A DNA stretch of 45,940 nt, from NCBI GenBank assembly GCA_022842995.1, contig JALHOM010000002.1, positions 45,552 to 91,491 on the forward strand. Direction: 5' to 3'. The notes beneath the pieces were generated by a model. The model was not told where the DNA came from. It saw only the letters and a program-made list of their open reading frames with translations, and made no database searches. Shown here piece by piece: positions 23,901 through 32,987 of this stretch. The stretch's first letter is position 1. Each line of letters starts with the position of its first letter. Source of the stretch: Candidatus Saccharimonadota bacterium. Lineage in GTDB: Bacteria; Patescibacteriota; Saccharimonadia; Saccharimonadales; 2-12-FULL-41-12. Position numbers and translations under genes: made by a program.

Positions 23901-26900
23901 ACAGTACTTACGAACTGCGGTGCCGTCGGGCTACTAATATCCCAAACTTCAATTTCGGCGGTGCCATTATTCAAGATGTATATGTAATTGCCGCCAATCA
24001 CTAATCGAGCAGGGTCTGCACCACTCCCGAGTGAAACGCTAGCGACGTTGGTGATGTTATTTGGATTCGAAATATCACTAACTTTTAACGTATCGTCGCC
24101 GATGTTTGCCGTATATGCATACCGCCCACTGACAATAACATCATCGGCATTCGACAAAATCGCACCGGAGTTAGCAATATTGGTTGGAGCGCTTGGATTT
24201 GATATATCAAAAACCCTAAATACATTATTGTCGTAACTGACTGAGTAAGCATACTTGCCTTGGATCGAGACGTCGCCAATTGCATTTTGAGCAGTTGCAA
24301 TACCGGTTGTTGTCGTTGGTACGCGACCACCAGAATAGATTTGGCCGGTGTCAGTGCCGTTGTCGCCGAACGAAACGCGGCCGGCTGAGGTGTCAACAGA
24401 CAGGACGTTAACCGAGGCGGCGTTTTGGATGTTAAACATGCCGGCAGCATCAAAGGTTGCACCCGAACGGAAGGTTATTGTCTTGGCGGCAGAGCTCGTC
24501 GTTACGACTGTTGGTGAAGCCGAGTTGTCATAAGCTTGCTGAAGAGTAGTCGAGTTACCACCACAAAGCGCGTCTGTGTGATTACATACTACCTTAACCG
24601 CACCGCCTTCGATGATATTGATTCGACCAGTCGTAGAGTTGTAGAACATACCCCCGTTTAGCGCTGCAAGGTTTGAAGTCGGCACGGTAGTAGATCCATC
24701 GAGTTGAAGAATCGTTGTTGCAGTGTCGGTTCCCGTACTATTTCCAATTTTTATTAAATTACCACCAGAGCCGGACCTGGCAGTTGTATCGGCCGTCAAT
24801 AATGTATCGGCACCGGTGGCATTCTGAATCTGGAAGGCAGTTGCGACGTTAGTGTTTGAACGGACTCGTACCGTGCCCACGCCATCATCATTGATATTCA
24901 TGGAATTGAAGTTACCGCCGCTTCCTAAGAAATAGGTGCCGCCGCCAGAGTACAGAACGCCAGAGGCATTGATGTCGCCACTGACTTGCAAGGCTGCGCC
25001 GCCGGCTGTAGGAGTTTGGTTAATGCCAATCCTAGAGTTAGTGGTGTCTGCAACAAATAGATTAGAGGTGCCGGCTGCGTTTTGAATCTGGAAGGCTGCT
25101 GTTGAGTTAGTCTGGTTTCTGAATGTCGTTGCACCGCCATCGGCAATTGTTAATACATCACGAGAAGTTGCCGTCGTATCAGTAACTACGAATAATGGAC
25201 CGCTGGCGTTGCTAACGTGCAGTAAGGCACTTGGAGAAGTGGTGCCTATACCAACACGGCCGTTATAGTCGACTTGTAAGCTTGGGATCGAGAGCTGCGA
25301 ATTTGATGAATAAAGGGCGGATAATTGCGACTGACCCATAAAACCGTCTTCGGTTAACCATGTTGTAATGATGGCTGTAGGAGAATCGGCATCTTGGTTT
25401 TGAAGTAGTTCATACGATTGTCGGCCAGCTTCACTGTTGTTTGTGCCAGTACCAGCCCCACGGAATATTGCTGCGTATGGTGCACGGAGTGAGCTTGTTG
25501 TCGAGATAGTGCCAAGTTTATCAAGGCCGAGACGGAAAGCGGCGGTACGAAGATTTGTTGTAATACTATTTTCAAATGCATCAACGCTGGTCAAAATACC
25601 AATTTGGTTCCGTGTAAGATTATTAAGAGCCGTAGCAAGGTTATCTGAGTCAGCTGGAGTCCCATAAGTGTCATAGTTGGTTGAGCTAACGTGAACGTGT
25701 GTTGTGGCGGTAATAATCGTAAGGGTCAGACCTCGAGAAGCATTATTCACGTGCGTATCAGAACCAATGCGAACCAAACGGTTGCCCGGGTTGTTATTGC
25801 CAGTGCCACGAATATAGATTGGTTTATTAAGCGTAATTGCCGAGGTAGCAAAGTCGCCACCAGCCACAGTAATGTCGCCGGAGTCTAGAGTCAGACTGTC
25901 GGCAGTAAGCGGATCCTGGATATCGACGCCGCCGTTAGCATTAATTATAAGTGGGTTGGCGCTCGAAGTTATTTGGCCACCATTAACTGCCAAAGTACCT
26001 GATAGTGTAGTGTTACCGGCGACAGCCAAGCCGGTGCCATTAGTCAGGTTAAGGTTCGAAGCATCGAGCAGCATTCGCTCAGTACCGGTCGTTGATGACG
26101 TTGCGCCAGTCCTCCATCTGAACTGCGTGTCCGTCCAGTTAGTAAGCGTGTTGGCTTCGACACCGATTCCTTGGGTGTTACTGTTGAGGTAAATCTTGTC
26201 TGCAGACTCATCGGCAAAGTCGATTTGGTCAGCTGCACCAAGGTTCACGTTTTCGTTAAAGGTTGTAACGGCGCTGAAGCTCTTTGTACCGCTAAACGTC
26301 TGCGTGTTTTCAAGCGTGGCAACTTGGCTCCAAGTTTGCGTACCACTGCCGTTAGTCGACCTGAGGTAGAAGTTCTGGTTGAAGAAGTCACCAGCTAGTT
26401 GTAATGAATAATAGTTGCCGGTGTTGCTGTGAGTAGAAGCAATTAAATGACAGTTGGAGCCACAGCCTGACGGCCAGCCTTCAGCAGGAGTTGCCGTGTC
26501 GGTCTCGTAAAAACCGCTGTCAATCCTCGTAGAAATATTATCGAAAGTCGCTACCCGAATACCATTTGATGACTGGAATAGTATTCCGGTCATAGTGAGG
26601 TTGTCGGTTATGGAAACAGTGCCACCGCCGTCGATTGTTAGCGTGCCGGCGGTTGATGTAAGGTTCCCACCGGTTATATTGATGTCGCCCGATACAGCAA
26701 GTGTTTGGCCAATCGTTACGGCGCTATCATCAAGGTCAGTTACGACGCCGTCAGTCGAAACGCGAAGTCCTGTTGACGCCGAGCCAATATCTACCGTGTC
26801 GTTAAGCACCAAGTTTCCGGTTGAATTTGCGATAGTATCTTGCACATCTAACGTTCCGGCAGCGTTGATAATAATATTCCCTGAAGTTGTTGTCTGCAAT

Positions 26901-29900
26901 GTTAAGTCGCCACCGTTACGGTTAAGTGCCGTGTTGATGTTTACCCCACTCAAGTTCGATAATGAGGTGTTAGCACATGTCGAACAAGTACCATTGCCGC
27001 CTGCTACACCACCTTGTACGCGCCACCTTGTATTGGCAAGGTCATAAATAAGTTCGATTGTTGCCCCGATAGCAAGAGTAATGTCGTTGCCAGTACCGGT
27101 AATGACTCGAGCTCCAGTGGCGCCGGCATTGTCATTTGCAAAAGTTACCGCATTTGATGCATCGACATTGGTAAGTGTTACTCTTTGGCCATCGCGCCCA
27201 GCGGTAATTCCCTGAATAACTTGAGCAGCACCCGAGGTATCCAATAGATAGTACGATGCACCATTAAGCGCGGCACTTGTGGATGTACCAGGGGTTGTAA
27301 ATGTTGAGCCAGCCCTAGTAGCAAACGATACGTTGTTATTTATGTCAGTGTTGCCATTTAGGGCAATTGTACCTGAGACCGTCAGGCCACCGGATCCTTG
27401 CAATAGACCGCTGCCGAAGTTAACGCCAACTGCCGTAACGGCACCATTGCTGGCCACCTGGAAGGCATCCGCCGTACCAGCAAAAAGTGTACCCGAGACA
27501 TCGAAGTTGCCGGTGAGGTTGGTATTGTCTTGAAGTTCAATCGTCCCGACAGAGTTCAAAATAATCTGATCGGCCGAGGTTAGCGTAATGTCATTTGTTG
27601 CGCTGGTTGAAGAAATTTGAATGGCACCAGTGGCTGTGAGGTTACCGATGTTCGTGAGGTTTCCGGAGTTATCGATTCTTGTTAATGAGTTGGTTTGCAA
27701 AACGCCGCCAGTCGTATTGATGTTACCCGAGGCAGCGATAGTGCTCGCTCCGGCAATTGAGCCGGTGTTGGTTATGCCACCGTTGTTATTGTTGAGACCG
27801 CTTGATATTGATGCACCGCCTGAAGCCGTCAAGGTACCGGCAGAGGTAATCGTGCCAGAGCCGGTTGTAGATAGGTTACCGGAAGTTGTAATGTTGTCTC
27901 CAGATGTAGCTGGTGAAAGTGTTGTGCCGGAACGTGTGAAGTAGCCTGAGGTGCCTGTAGCGCCACCGGTGATGTTGCCGGAGCAGGTTAAGTTACCGTT
28001 AGAGCCATCGATAGTACAACCAGTTGAGGCTGAGCCACCGGCGAGATTTATGCCTGTCGCATTGACGGCACCGCCGATGTTAAGCCCGACGGCGTTTGTA
28101 TTAAAGAGTGCTACAGTGCCCGTACTGGTCGTTGTAATCGCACTACCATTTACGGCCAAATCACTCGAAAGCGTTAGCCCACTAAACTGTGGCGAGGCAC
28201 CGGTGTGAATGTTTTGTGGGGTCGATAGTGTAATTGTCCCAGCGCTGTTATTGACGCTAATTTGGTTAGACGTCCCTTGAACGGTAACGGCACCGCTGAA
28301 GGTGTTTACCGTACTAACACCACCAGAACCAGGACATGACGCCCACGTTGGAGCTCCAGCAGTCGAAGTAAGACAAAGCCCCGCGCTCCCAGCGACTAAC
28401 GAGCTGATCGCCGATGTTCCATTGCCGAGCAAGACACCGTTGCTGCCCAGGGTCGTTGCGCCGGTACCACCGTTAGCGACAGATAGCTGTACTGTTAGTC
28501 CAACAGCGCCGGTGACGTTGAGGGCGCCGCCAATGGCAACAGTTGAACCGTTATCGGTAATGGTTGAGTTGCCCAGTGTTTGTGTGCCAGTAAATTTAGC
28601 GATGGTATTGTTTGTACCACCAGCAGTGGTAACACCGCCGCCAGAACCAGCACAGTTGCCGGTTGAAAGACAGATACTTGCCGTGGCGCCACCTGGATCC
28701 GGTAGAGTATAAGCCGTAGCCTGACCGAGGTTAGCAACTTGTAAAGTTCCATTACTTCCAGCGCCAGTCATGATTAATTGGGCGGTTGTTACACTGGTTG
28801 TGAACGTTGGGTTGTTGACGGTCGAGAGACTACCGCACGTTCCACCGCTACCGAGGGTAATTGAGTTACCGCCACCACTTAAATTGCCGGTACCAGAAGC
28901 ACAGACAAGTGAAGTATTACCTTGAACTGCCGTGTTAGCAGCCGAACCGTAGGCAACAGCCAAAGAAGTCGAGGCTCCGAGCGCTACCGAGCCACCACCA
29001 CTTAAGCCATTACCAGCAGTAACCGTTAGAGATGAATTAACGAGGTTTGAATTGGCGACTGTTGTTGCGCCAATATCGGTGCCCGTGATTGTTCCGTTGG
29101 AAATTTCCGTTGAAGTTATGCCTCCCGTCGCAATTGTTACTGCGCCAGAAGCTACTGAGAAGTTAGATGCATTGAAGCTCGCGATACCTCTGGCTGTCGT
29201 AGTCGCGTCATCGATAGTGATGTTGCTACCAGAGCCAGTTGCATTCGAGATAGTCAAAGTGCCTGACAAGCCGTCCAAACTGATGACACCGCTACCACCG
29301 CCACCAGAGCCTGACAAACAAGTTCCAAAGCTTAAGTTTCCAGCGCTATCGGTCTTCAAACAATCACCGTTGCCGCCGTCGGAGCTTGGCAAACGAAGAA
29401 CTAAGTTCGAGCCTGGATTTGCGTTTGGAGCCTGGATCGACACCGTATTGGCACCGGCAGTGTTATAAAACGCAATAGAACCAGCATTCGTGCTGGCTGT
29501 TCCGACCGCTAAGCTGTTTGCTCCTTGCAAGACCAAGTTACCCGTTGCTGTTAGCGTTGAGCCACTTTGGCTAACCGTCGAGTTACCGATTGAGCTGGTG
29601 CCGCTGAATAATGCGAGGTAATTTGTTGTACCGCCGGCAGTGGTAACGCCACCACCAGATCCAGCACAGTTGCCGGTGGATAGACAAATAGTTGCCGAAG
29701 CAAGGCCAGGATCTGGCAAGGTATAGACCGTATTTTGACCAAGGGCAGCCGTCTGGAGCGTACCGGTATTACTTGATCCATCATAGATGACAACACCACC
29801 GGCAACCGTAGTAGTACCGAATGTTCCCGTACCACCCTGAACTGCTAAGTTACCAGTAAGTGTGAGACTACTAAACTGCGGTGACGAGGTGGTATTGAGG

Positions 29901-32900
29901 TTTTGTGGCAATGATAAGGTGATTGTGCCCGCGCTGTTGTTAACATTTACCTGGTTAGCCGTACCTTGAACAGTCACTGCACCGCTAAAGGTATTTACCG
30001 TGCTAACGCCGCCAGAACCTGGACATGAAGCCCATGATGGTGCACCGGCCGTTGAAGTTAGACACAGGCCGGTACCACCAGCAACTACCGAGCTAATGGC
30101 GCCGGTACCGTTACCGATTAATACGCCGTTGCTACCCAAGGTTGTCGCGCCGGTACCACCCTGCCCTACACTTAATGCCGTTGTAAGACCGGTTAATGAA
30201 GTAATGTCACCGTTAGCACCTGAGGCAGCAGCACCAAGGTTAGACCTGGCTCCAATTGCATTAGCTGCTCCCGTACCACCATTTGTAACCGATAGGTTGT
30301 TCGTAAATAATGTTCCGCTATTTCGGTCAGCAGCACCCGATGATATCACTCCACCAGATGACTGGACTAATCCGTTAGAAAGCCCGCTTAACGTTAATCC
30401 AGTAAACTGTGGCGAGGATCCCGTGTGAATGTTTTGCGGTAAAGATAATGTTAATGTCCCAGAACCGCTAGCAACCGAAACCTGGTTAGCGGTGCCTTGG
30501 ATGGTAATGGAGCCAGTAAAGCCATTAACATCGTCAACGCCACCTGCCCCACCTGGGCACGCGCCCCAAGACGGGGCACCGGCTGTCGACATAAGACAAA
30601 GGCCTGTTCCGCCGGCTACAATCGAGCTCAATGCGCCAGTTCCATTGCCGACGATCACGCCATTACTGCCAAGGGTTGTTGCGCCGGTACCACCCTGCCC
30701 TACGCTGAGAGCCGTTGTGAGACCGGAGAGACTCGTAATGTCACTGTTAGCACCAGAAGCCGCGGCCCCAAGGTTAGTTCGAGCGTTGATCGCGCTAGTT
30801 GCGCCGGTACCGCCGTTGCCGACAGACAGCGCCGTAGTCAAGGTAACTGCTCCGGTGACATTAAGAGCAGAGCCGATGCTAACGGTTGTCCCGTTATCTG
30901 TTATATTCGAGTTCGCGATTGATGAAGTGCCACTAAATTTTGCAAGAGTATTCGTTGTGCCTCCAGCCGTCGTAACACCACCGCCGACACCGGCACAGTT
31001 ACCACTCGTCAAACAAATAGTCGTCGAAGCGAGACCAGGATCTGGCAAGGTATAGACCGTATTTTGACCAAGACTAGCCGTTTGGAAGGTCGCCGTATTA
31101 GTGCTGCCGTCATAAATAATGACACCGCCAGCTTGCGTGGCAGTACCGAATGTTCCGGTTCCGCCAGATACCGTTAAGCCGCCACTGAGTGTCAAACTAC
31201 TGAACTGTGGCGAGGATGTCGTGTTTAAGTTTTGCGGCAAAGATAACGTAATCGTGCCCGCACCACTACTCACATTAACTTGATCGGCCGTACCTTGAAT
31301 TGCTACCGCACCAGTAAAGGTATTGACCGAGCTAACACCGCCAGACCCTGGACAAGCCGCCCATGACGGCGCACCAGCAGTTGAAGTAAGACAGAGTCCG
31401 GTACCACCAGCCACAACTGAACTAATTGCGCCACCACCATTTCCAATCAGAACACCATTTGTCGACAGGTTATTCGTACCTGTTCCACCTTGCGGTACAG
31501 ACAGTGCAGTTGTTAGTCCAGACAGAGACGTGATGTCGCCGTTAGCACCAGAGGCGGCGGCCCCAAGGTTGGACCTGGCTCCGATTGCGTTGGTCGCTCC
31601 TGTACCGCCATTTGTCACCGATAGGTTGTTCGTAAATAATGTCGCACTATTGCGGTCTACAGCCCCAGAAGAGATCACACCACTGGCAGACTGAACTAAT
31701 CCATTACCCAATGAAGTAAGGGTTAGCCCGCTAAAGGTTGGCGTGGAGTTTGTGTTGATATCTTGCGGCAAAGAAAGCGTCACTACGCCCGTTGCACCGG
31801 ACACCGCAACTTGATTGGCCGTACCAGCCAGCGAGCGAACGCCGGTGTTTGAAATTGTACTTCCGCTCAGTCCAAGGCCACTGCCGATTGTTAACCCGCC
31901 ACTTGACGTCGTAACGCCGTCGGTCACCGAGTTCACAATTGAAGGCACTCCGGTTAACTGCCTAAAGCCGATTGTCCCGACCGATATTGCACCGGCTTGA
32001 GTGACAATAAATCGGTCAGTTCCATTGTCACTTAAGTGCAGTAAGTTCCCGGTTCCCGTCTTGTCGATCCGGATACTTGGGAAATTCGAAGAGTCAGTCT
32101 GCGTGATGGCCGGACCAAGCGCAACCGTACCGCCGGTACCAATTCCGGACTGTGAAATGGTGTAATTTCCATTACCGTCTTCAGTAACGATCAGGCTAAT
32201 ACTTCCGGAGGTTAATGAGACCGTTGAGCTCAAAGAATTTCCGGCCTGCGCCAAACCTCTGCCGATTGCCAGATTGCCGCTTGCGCCACCGACAGATCGA
32301 ACGCCGGTATTGCTGATTGTTGTTCCGGATAGGCCAATTCCGTCTCCAGCCAAAAACAGTACCGATCCGGTCTGACCTTGAACACTGGTAACTGCTGCGG
32401 CATTTACGGCATTATTAATTGCCGTCGCAGACAGTGTGTTGCCTTGTAGGGCCAAACCATTACCGAGGCCAATAGCCCCACTGGCTCCACCGACTGTTGA
32501 AACAGTCGATGATTGATTAGCGACAATCTGAAATGCCGTACCGTCATAATATGACATTTGATTAGTGTCTTTATTGAAATAAAGCTGGCCCGTTAGCGGA
32601 GTTGACGGAGCTGTAGTCGGTGTTATTACCAATCCACCATTAACGCGCAGTAAACCATTAATATCAACTTGCCCTAGCTGACCTAGATTGAGCTGATCCG
32701 CACTGACAGCGCTAAAAGCCGATTGCGAAAGCGGCACTTTTTTAAATCCACTATTTTCGGTGCTATCTTTCTGGCTTTTGACGAAAACGAAACCAATCAA
32801 GAATATAAAGATCAAGACCAAAACAGCGGCCACCGAGGTCCAAAGACCCAATCGAACAGATTCTTTGACCGACTGTCGCTGAACCTGCTCAGCTACCCCT

Positions 32901-32980
32901 GGGATATGCACTGTCAACTCATCATTAGTAAGCGTCTGCGCTGGCGGTAGTTCATATTGGTTATTCGAGTCGTTCATCAT
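20960..32980 (-). CDS. Giant membrane-anchored fibre protein, 4006 aa (tail-fibre-like stalk, two beta-propellers, G2-like domain)
   Basis: A single open frame of 12 kb. Cytoplasmic tail (1-44), one membrane helix (45-67), then a very long stalk of Gly/Thr/Ser/Asn-rich beta repeats outside the cell. The stalk holds a tail-fibre-type motif (GQLYFNKDTNQMSYYDG), four copies of a unit with LSVxxGGTGATTLGSNGV and GLCLTSTAGAPSWxxC, and three copies of YTLPDPGxxxxxICL. Globular inserts: a pyocin-knob-like region (about 2150-2225) and an ILEI/PANDER-like region (about 2397-2547). Then an LVIVD-type seven-bladed propeller (about 2897-3197), a second seven-bladed propeller (about 3280-3632; blades like VVYNGSLYVGTQEN and EIYRYDGG), a Peptidase_G2-like domain (about 3690-3830) starting DIAEDYP, and a C-terminal beta domain ending YKFNYFIVE. 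Likely a surface adhesin; the target is unknown. Confidence 0.85.
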   Translation of the reverse strand: MMNDSNNQYELPPAQTLTNDELTVHIPGVAEQVQRQSVKESVRLGLWTSVAAVLVLIFIFLIGFVFVKSQKDSTENSGFKKVPLSQSAFSAVSADQLNLGQLGQVDINGLLRVNGGLVITPTTAPSTPLTGQLYFNKDTNQMSYYDGTAFQIVANQSSTVSTVGGASGAIGLGNGLALQGNTLSATAINNAVNAAAVTSVQGQTGSVLFLAGDGIGLSGTTISNTGVRSVGGASGNLAIGRGLAQAGNSLSSTVSLTSGSISLIVTEDGNGNYTISQSGIGTGGTVALGPAITQTDSSNFPSIRIDKTGTGNLLHLSDNGTDRFIVTQAGAISVGTIGFRQLTGVPSIVNSVTDGVTTSSGGLTIGSGLGLSGSTISNTGVRSLAGTANQVAVSGATGVVTLSLPQDINTNSTPTFSGLTLTSLGNGLVQSASGVISSGAVDRNSATLFTNNLSVTNGGTGATNAIGARSNLGAAASGANGDITSLSGLTTALSVPQGGTGTNNLSTNGVLIGNGGGAISSVVAGGTGLCLTSTAGAPSWAACPGSGGVSSVNTFTGAVAIQGTADQVNVSSGAGTITLSLPQNLNTTSSPQFSSLTLSGGLTVSGGTGTFGTATQAGGVIIYDGSTNTATFQTASLGQNTVYTLPDPGLASTTICLTSGNCAGVGGGVTTAGGTTNTLAKFSGTSSIANSNITDNGTTVSIGSALNVTGAVTLTTALSVGNGGTGATSAINARTNLGAAASGANSDITSLSGLTTALSVGQGGTGATTLGSNGVIVGNGTGALSSIVAGGTGLCLMSTAGAPSWGACPGGAGGVDDVNGFTGSITIQGTANQVSVASGSGTLTLSLPQNIHTGSSPQFTGLTLSGLSNGLVQSSGGVISSGAADRNSGTLFTNNLSVTNGGTGAANAIGARSNLGAAASGANGDITSLTGLTTALSVGQGGTGATTLGSNGVLIGNGTGAISSVVAGGTGLCLTSTAGAPSWASCPGSGGVSTVNTFSGAVTVQGTANQVNVNNSAGTITLSLPQNLNTTSSPQFSSLTLTGNLAVQGGTGTFGTTTVAGGVVIYDGSSNTGTLQTAALGQNTVYTLPDPGLASATICLSTGNCAGSGGGVTTAGGTTNYLALFSGTSSIGNSTVSQSGSTLTATGNLVLQGANSLAVGTASTNAGSIAFYNTAGANTVSIQAPNANPGSNLVLRLPSSDGGNGDCLKTDSAGNLSFGTCLSGSGGGGSGVISLDGLSGTLTISNATGSGSNITIDDATTTARGIASFNASNFSVASGAVTIATGGITSTEISNGTITGTDIGATTVANSNLVNSSLTVTAGNGLSGGGSVALGASTSLAVAYGSAANTAVQGNTSLVCASGTGNLSGGGNSITLGSGGTCGSLSTVNNPTFTTSVTTAQLIMTGAGSNGTLQVANLGQATAYTLPDPGGATASICLSTGNCAGSGGGVTTAGGTNNTIAKFTGTQTLGNSTITDNGSTVAIGGALNVTGAVGLTVQLSVANGGTGATTLGSNGVLLGNGTSAISSLVAGSAGLCLTSTAGAPTWASCPGSGGVSTVNTFSGAVTVQGTSNQISVNNSAGTITLSTPQNIHTGASPQFSGLTLSSDLAVNGSAITTTSTGTVALFNTNAVGLNIGGAVNATGINLAGGSASTGCTIDGSNGNLTCSGNITGGATGTSGYFTRSGTTLSPATSGDNITTSGNLSTTGSGTITSAGTLTASGGASISSGLNNNNGGITNTGSIAGASTIAASGNINTTGGVLQTNSLTRIDNSGNLTNIGNLTATGAIQISSTSATNDITLTSADQIILNSVGTIELQDNTNLTGNFDVSGTLFAGTADAFQVASNGAVTAVGVNFGSGLLQGSGGLTVSGTIALNGNTDINNNVSFATRAGSTFTTPGTSTSAALNGASYYLLDTSGAAQVIQGITAGRDGQRVTLTNVDASNAVTFANDNAGATGARVITGTGNDITLAIGATIELIYDLANTRWRVQGGVAGGNGTCSTCANTSLSNLSGVNINTALNRNGGDLTLQTTTSGNIIINAAGTLDVQDTIANSTGNLVLNDTVDIGSASTGLRVSTDGVVTDLDDSAVTIGQTLAVSGDINITGGNLTSTAGTLTIDGGGTVSITDNLTMTGILFQSSNGIRVATFDNISTRIDSGFYETDTATPAEGWPSGCGSNCHLIASTHSNTGNYYSLQLAGDFFNQNFYLRSTNGSGTQTWSQVATLENTQTFSGTKSFSAVTTFNENVNLGAADQIDFADESADKIYLNSNTQGIGVEANTLTNWTDTQFRWRTGATSSTTGTERMLLDASNLNLTNGTGLAVAGNTTLSGTLAVNGGQITSSANPLIINANGGVDIQDPLTADSLTLDSGDITVAGGDFATSAITLNKPIYIRGTGNNNPGNRLVRIGSDTHVNNASRGLTLTIITATTHVHVSSTNYDTYGTPADSDNLATALNNLTRNQIGILTSVDAFENSITTNLRTAAFRLGLDKLGTISTTSSLRAPYAAIFRGAGTGTNNSEAGRQSYELLQNQDADSPTAIITTWLTEDGFMGQSQLSALYSSNSQLSIPSLQVDYNGRVGIGTTSPSALLHVSNASGPLFVVTDTTATSRDVLTIADGGATTFRNQTNSTAAFQIQNAAGTSNLFVADTTNSRIGINQTPTAGGAALQVSGDINASGVLYSGGGTYFLGSGGNFNSMNINDDGVGTVRVRSNTNVATAFQIQNATGADTLLTADTTARSGSGGNLIKIGNSTGTDTATTILQLDGSTTVPTSNLAALNGGMFYNSTTGRINIIEGGAVKVVCNHTDALCGGNSTTLQQAYDNSASPTVVTTSSAAKTITFRSGATFDAAGMFNIQNAASVNVLSVDTSAGRVSFGDNGTDTGQIYSGGRVPTTTTGIATAQNAIGDVSIQGKYAYSVSYDNNVFRVFDISNPSAPTNIANSGAILSNADDVIVSGRYAYTANIGDDTLKVSDISNPNNITNVASVSLGSGADPARLVIGGNYIYILNNGTAEIEVWDISSPTAPQFVSTVSSSLVNPDPQDAYLQGRYLYVVNNVAPAVLEVFDISNPYAITSAGSVATTHAVVSVVVSGRYAYLGDEQPTSTLKIFDVENPASMSQIGTVATAAGNGLRSLRISGQYVYGVTTFTSNRLHIFDVSTPTAPSVVGSVVLSGTEAYDLEIQGRYAYIPTYIGDTFEVYDLGGAYLQQLQAGNVEVSTLAAQDLFVDNNTRVGGALNVGGDAMIASDLGVGGNSYFMGDIKVGKRADSTTAIARATNSTAGRITAAGSQIAVDGVMSSVVYNGSLYVGTQENDAAEVYRYDGNNIWTQIHTTDGNICGQTGVDAITTMVVHGGYMYVGTSTTVTATGQAEICRYDGGTTWTRVSTATPGTIATLGRTAIDQVFKSTVVNGQLYFGTYENDVAQIYRYNGSAGDFTVVHAADGTICGQANVDGITSMVSYDSQLYVGTQEVGAAEICRYDGGTTWTRVSSATAGTVVPTQRAGIDGIWSLAVYNGSMYAATNEANNAEIYRYDGGTTGNFAQIHAVDGAICGATGVDTIRAMTVYNGHLYIGTETTVTATGQAELCRYDGSDVLTRINSASGTFVSTAIDSVTSLAVWNGQLFTSIFETNLAEVYSYAAVEGQSFALRFGAASDNDGAELQSFYNEGSISFAAEQQSGASPGMGSNGSFLFSHGITTAFGAYDIAEDYPTRDEDILPGSLVSIDPNETGFVRRTQTSNDSTILGVFSEKPGLRLSQAETHINGARPIPIALAGRVPVNVTDENGPILPGDYLTSSSTPGYAMKAIQPGPTVGKSLEAFNGQGTGKVLTFINISYYEPSVSGMLQVNSAEIGTLNVQGGVMVTGNINTTGDISLGGNLAVAGDATIGGNLTVAGTLTTGRLVVNGHISTGGEVPTVSVLPSAGNNATITIDGNDSAGALTLTTGSQSLQPGDLVKVLFFEKYDRDPRVVITPVGRESAMLGGYVSQTTEEFVLGATTQPEPNKTYKFNYFIVE
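21490..21915 (-). other. Peptidase_G2-like domain in the 4006-aa protein
   Basis: Begins AYDIAEDYP, then LPGSLVSIDPNETG, ILGVFSEKPGL, IPIALAGRVPVNV, ILPGDYLTSSSTPG and TVGKSLEAF. The order of motifs matches the intramolecular-chaperone/autoproteolytic domain of phage appendage proteins (Peptidase_G2). The same order is found at 36760-37135 and, shortened, in the 270-aa protein. Whether cleavage occurs cannot be told. Confidence 0.55.
22085..24290 (-). other. Two tandem seven-bladed beta-propellers in the 4006-aa protein
   Basis: 23390-24290: seven blades of the LVIVD type, each with (S/Q)GRYAYxxxx followed by LxVFDISNPxxP. 22085-23140: seven blades with (V/A)VYNGxLYVGTxE, AEIYRYDG or AEICRYDG, and WTRV. 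They are separated by about 80 residues of stalk-like beta sequence. Some blades of the second propeller carry paired Cys (IHxxDGxICGQ and EICRYDGG). Confidence 0.75.
28170..31780 (-). repeat. Long internal repeats in the stalk of the 4006-aa protein
   Basis: Four diverged copies of one unit (near 28370, 30050, 30590 and 31370) with GLCL-x-STAGAP-x-W-x-x-C-PG, each followed by a block with NTFSGAV-type and LSLPQN sequence. Three copies of YTLPDPG...ICL...GNCAG lie near 28690, 29730 and 31050. The DNA of the last two is identical for about 30 bases (GGCAAGGTATAGACCGTATT and following). This indicates growth by unequal duplication. Confidence 0.7.
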
Positions 32981-32987
32981 ACTACCC

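Noticed and set aside
30429-31055. Long plus-strand frames opposite the giants (for example 208 codons here and 219 codons at 43648-44307)
   Set aside because: Antisense shadows of Gly/Thr/Ala-rich codons; they read as Pro/Val/Ala-rich sequence without domains, and occur all along both giants.
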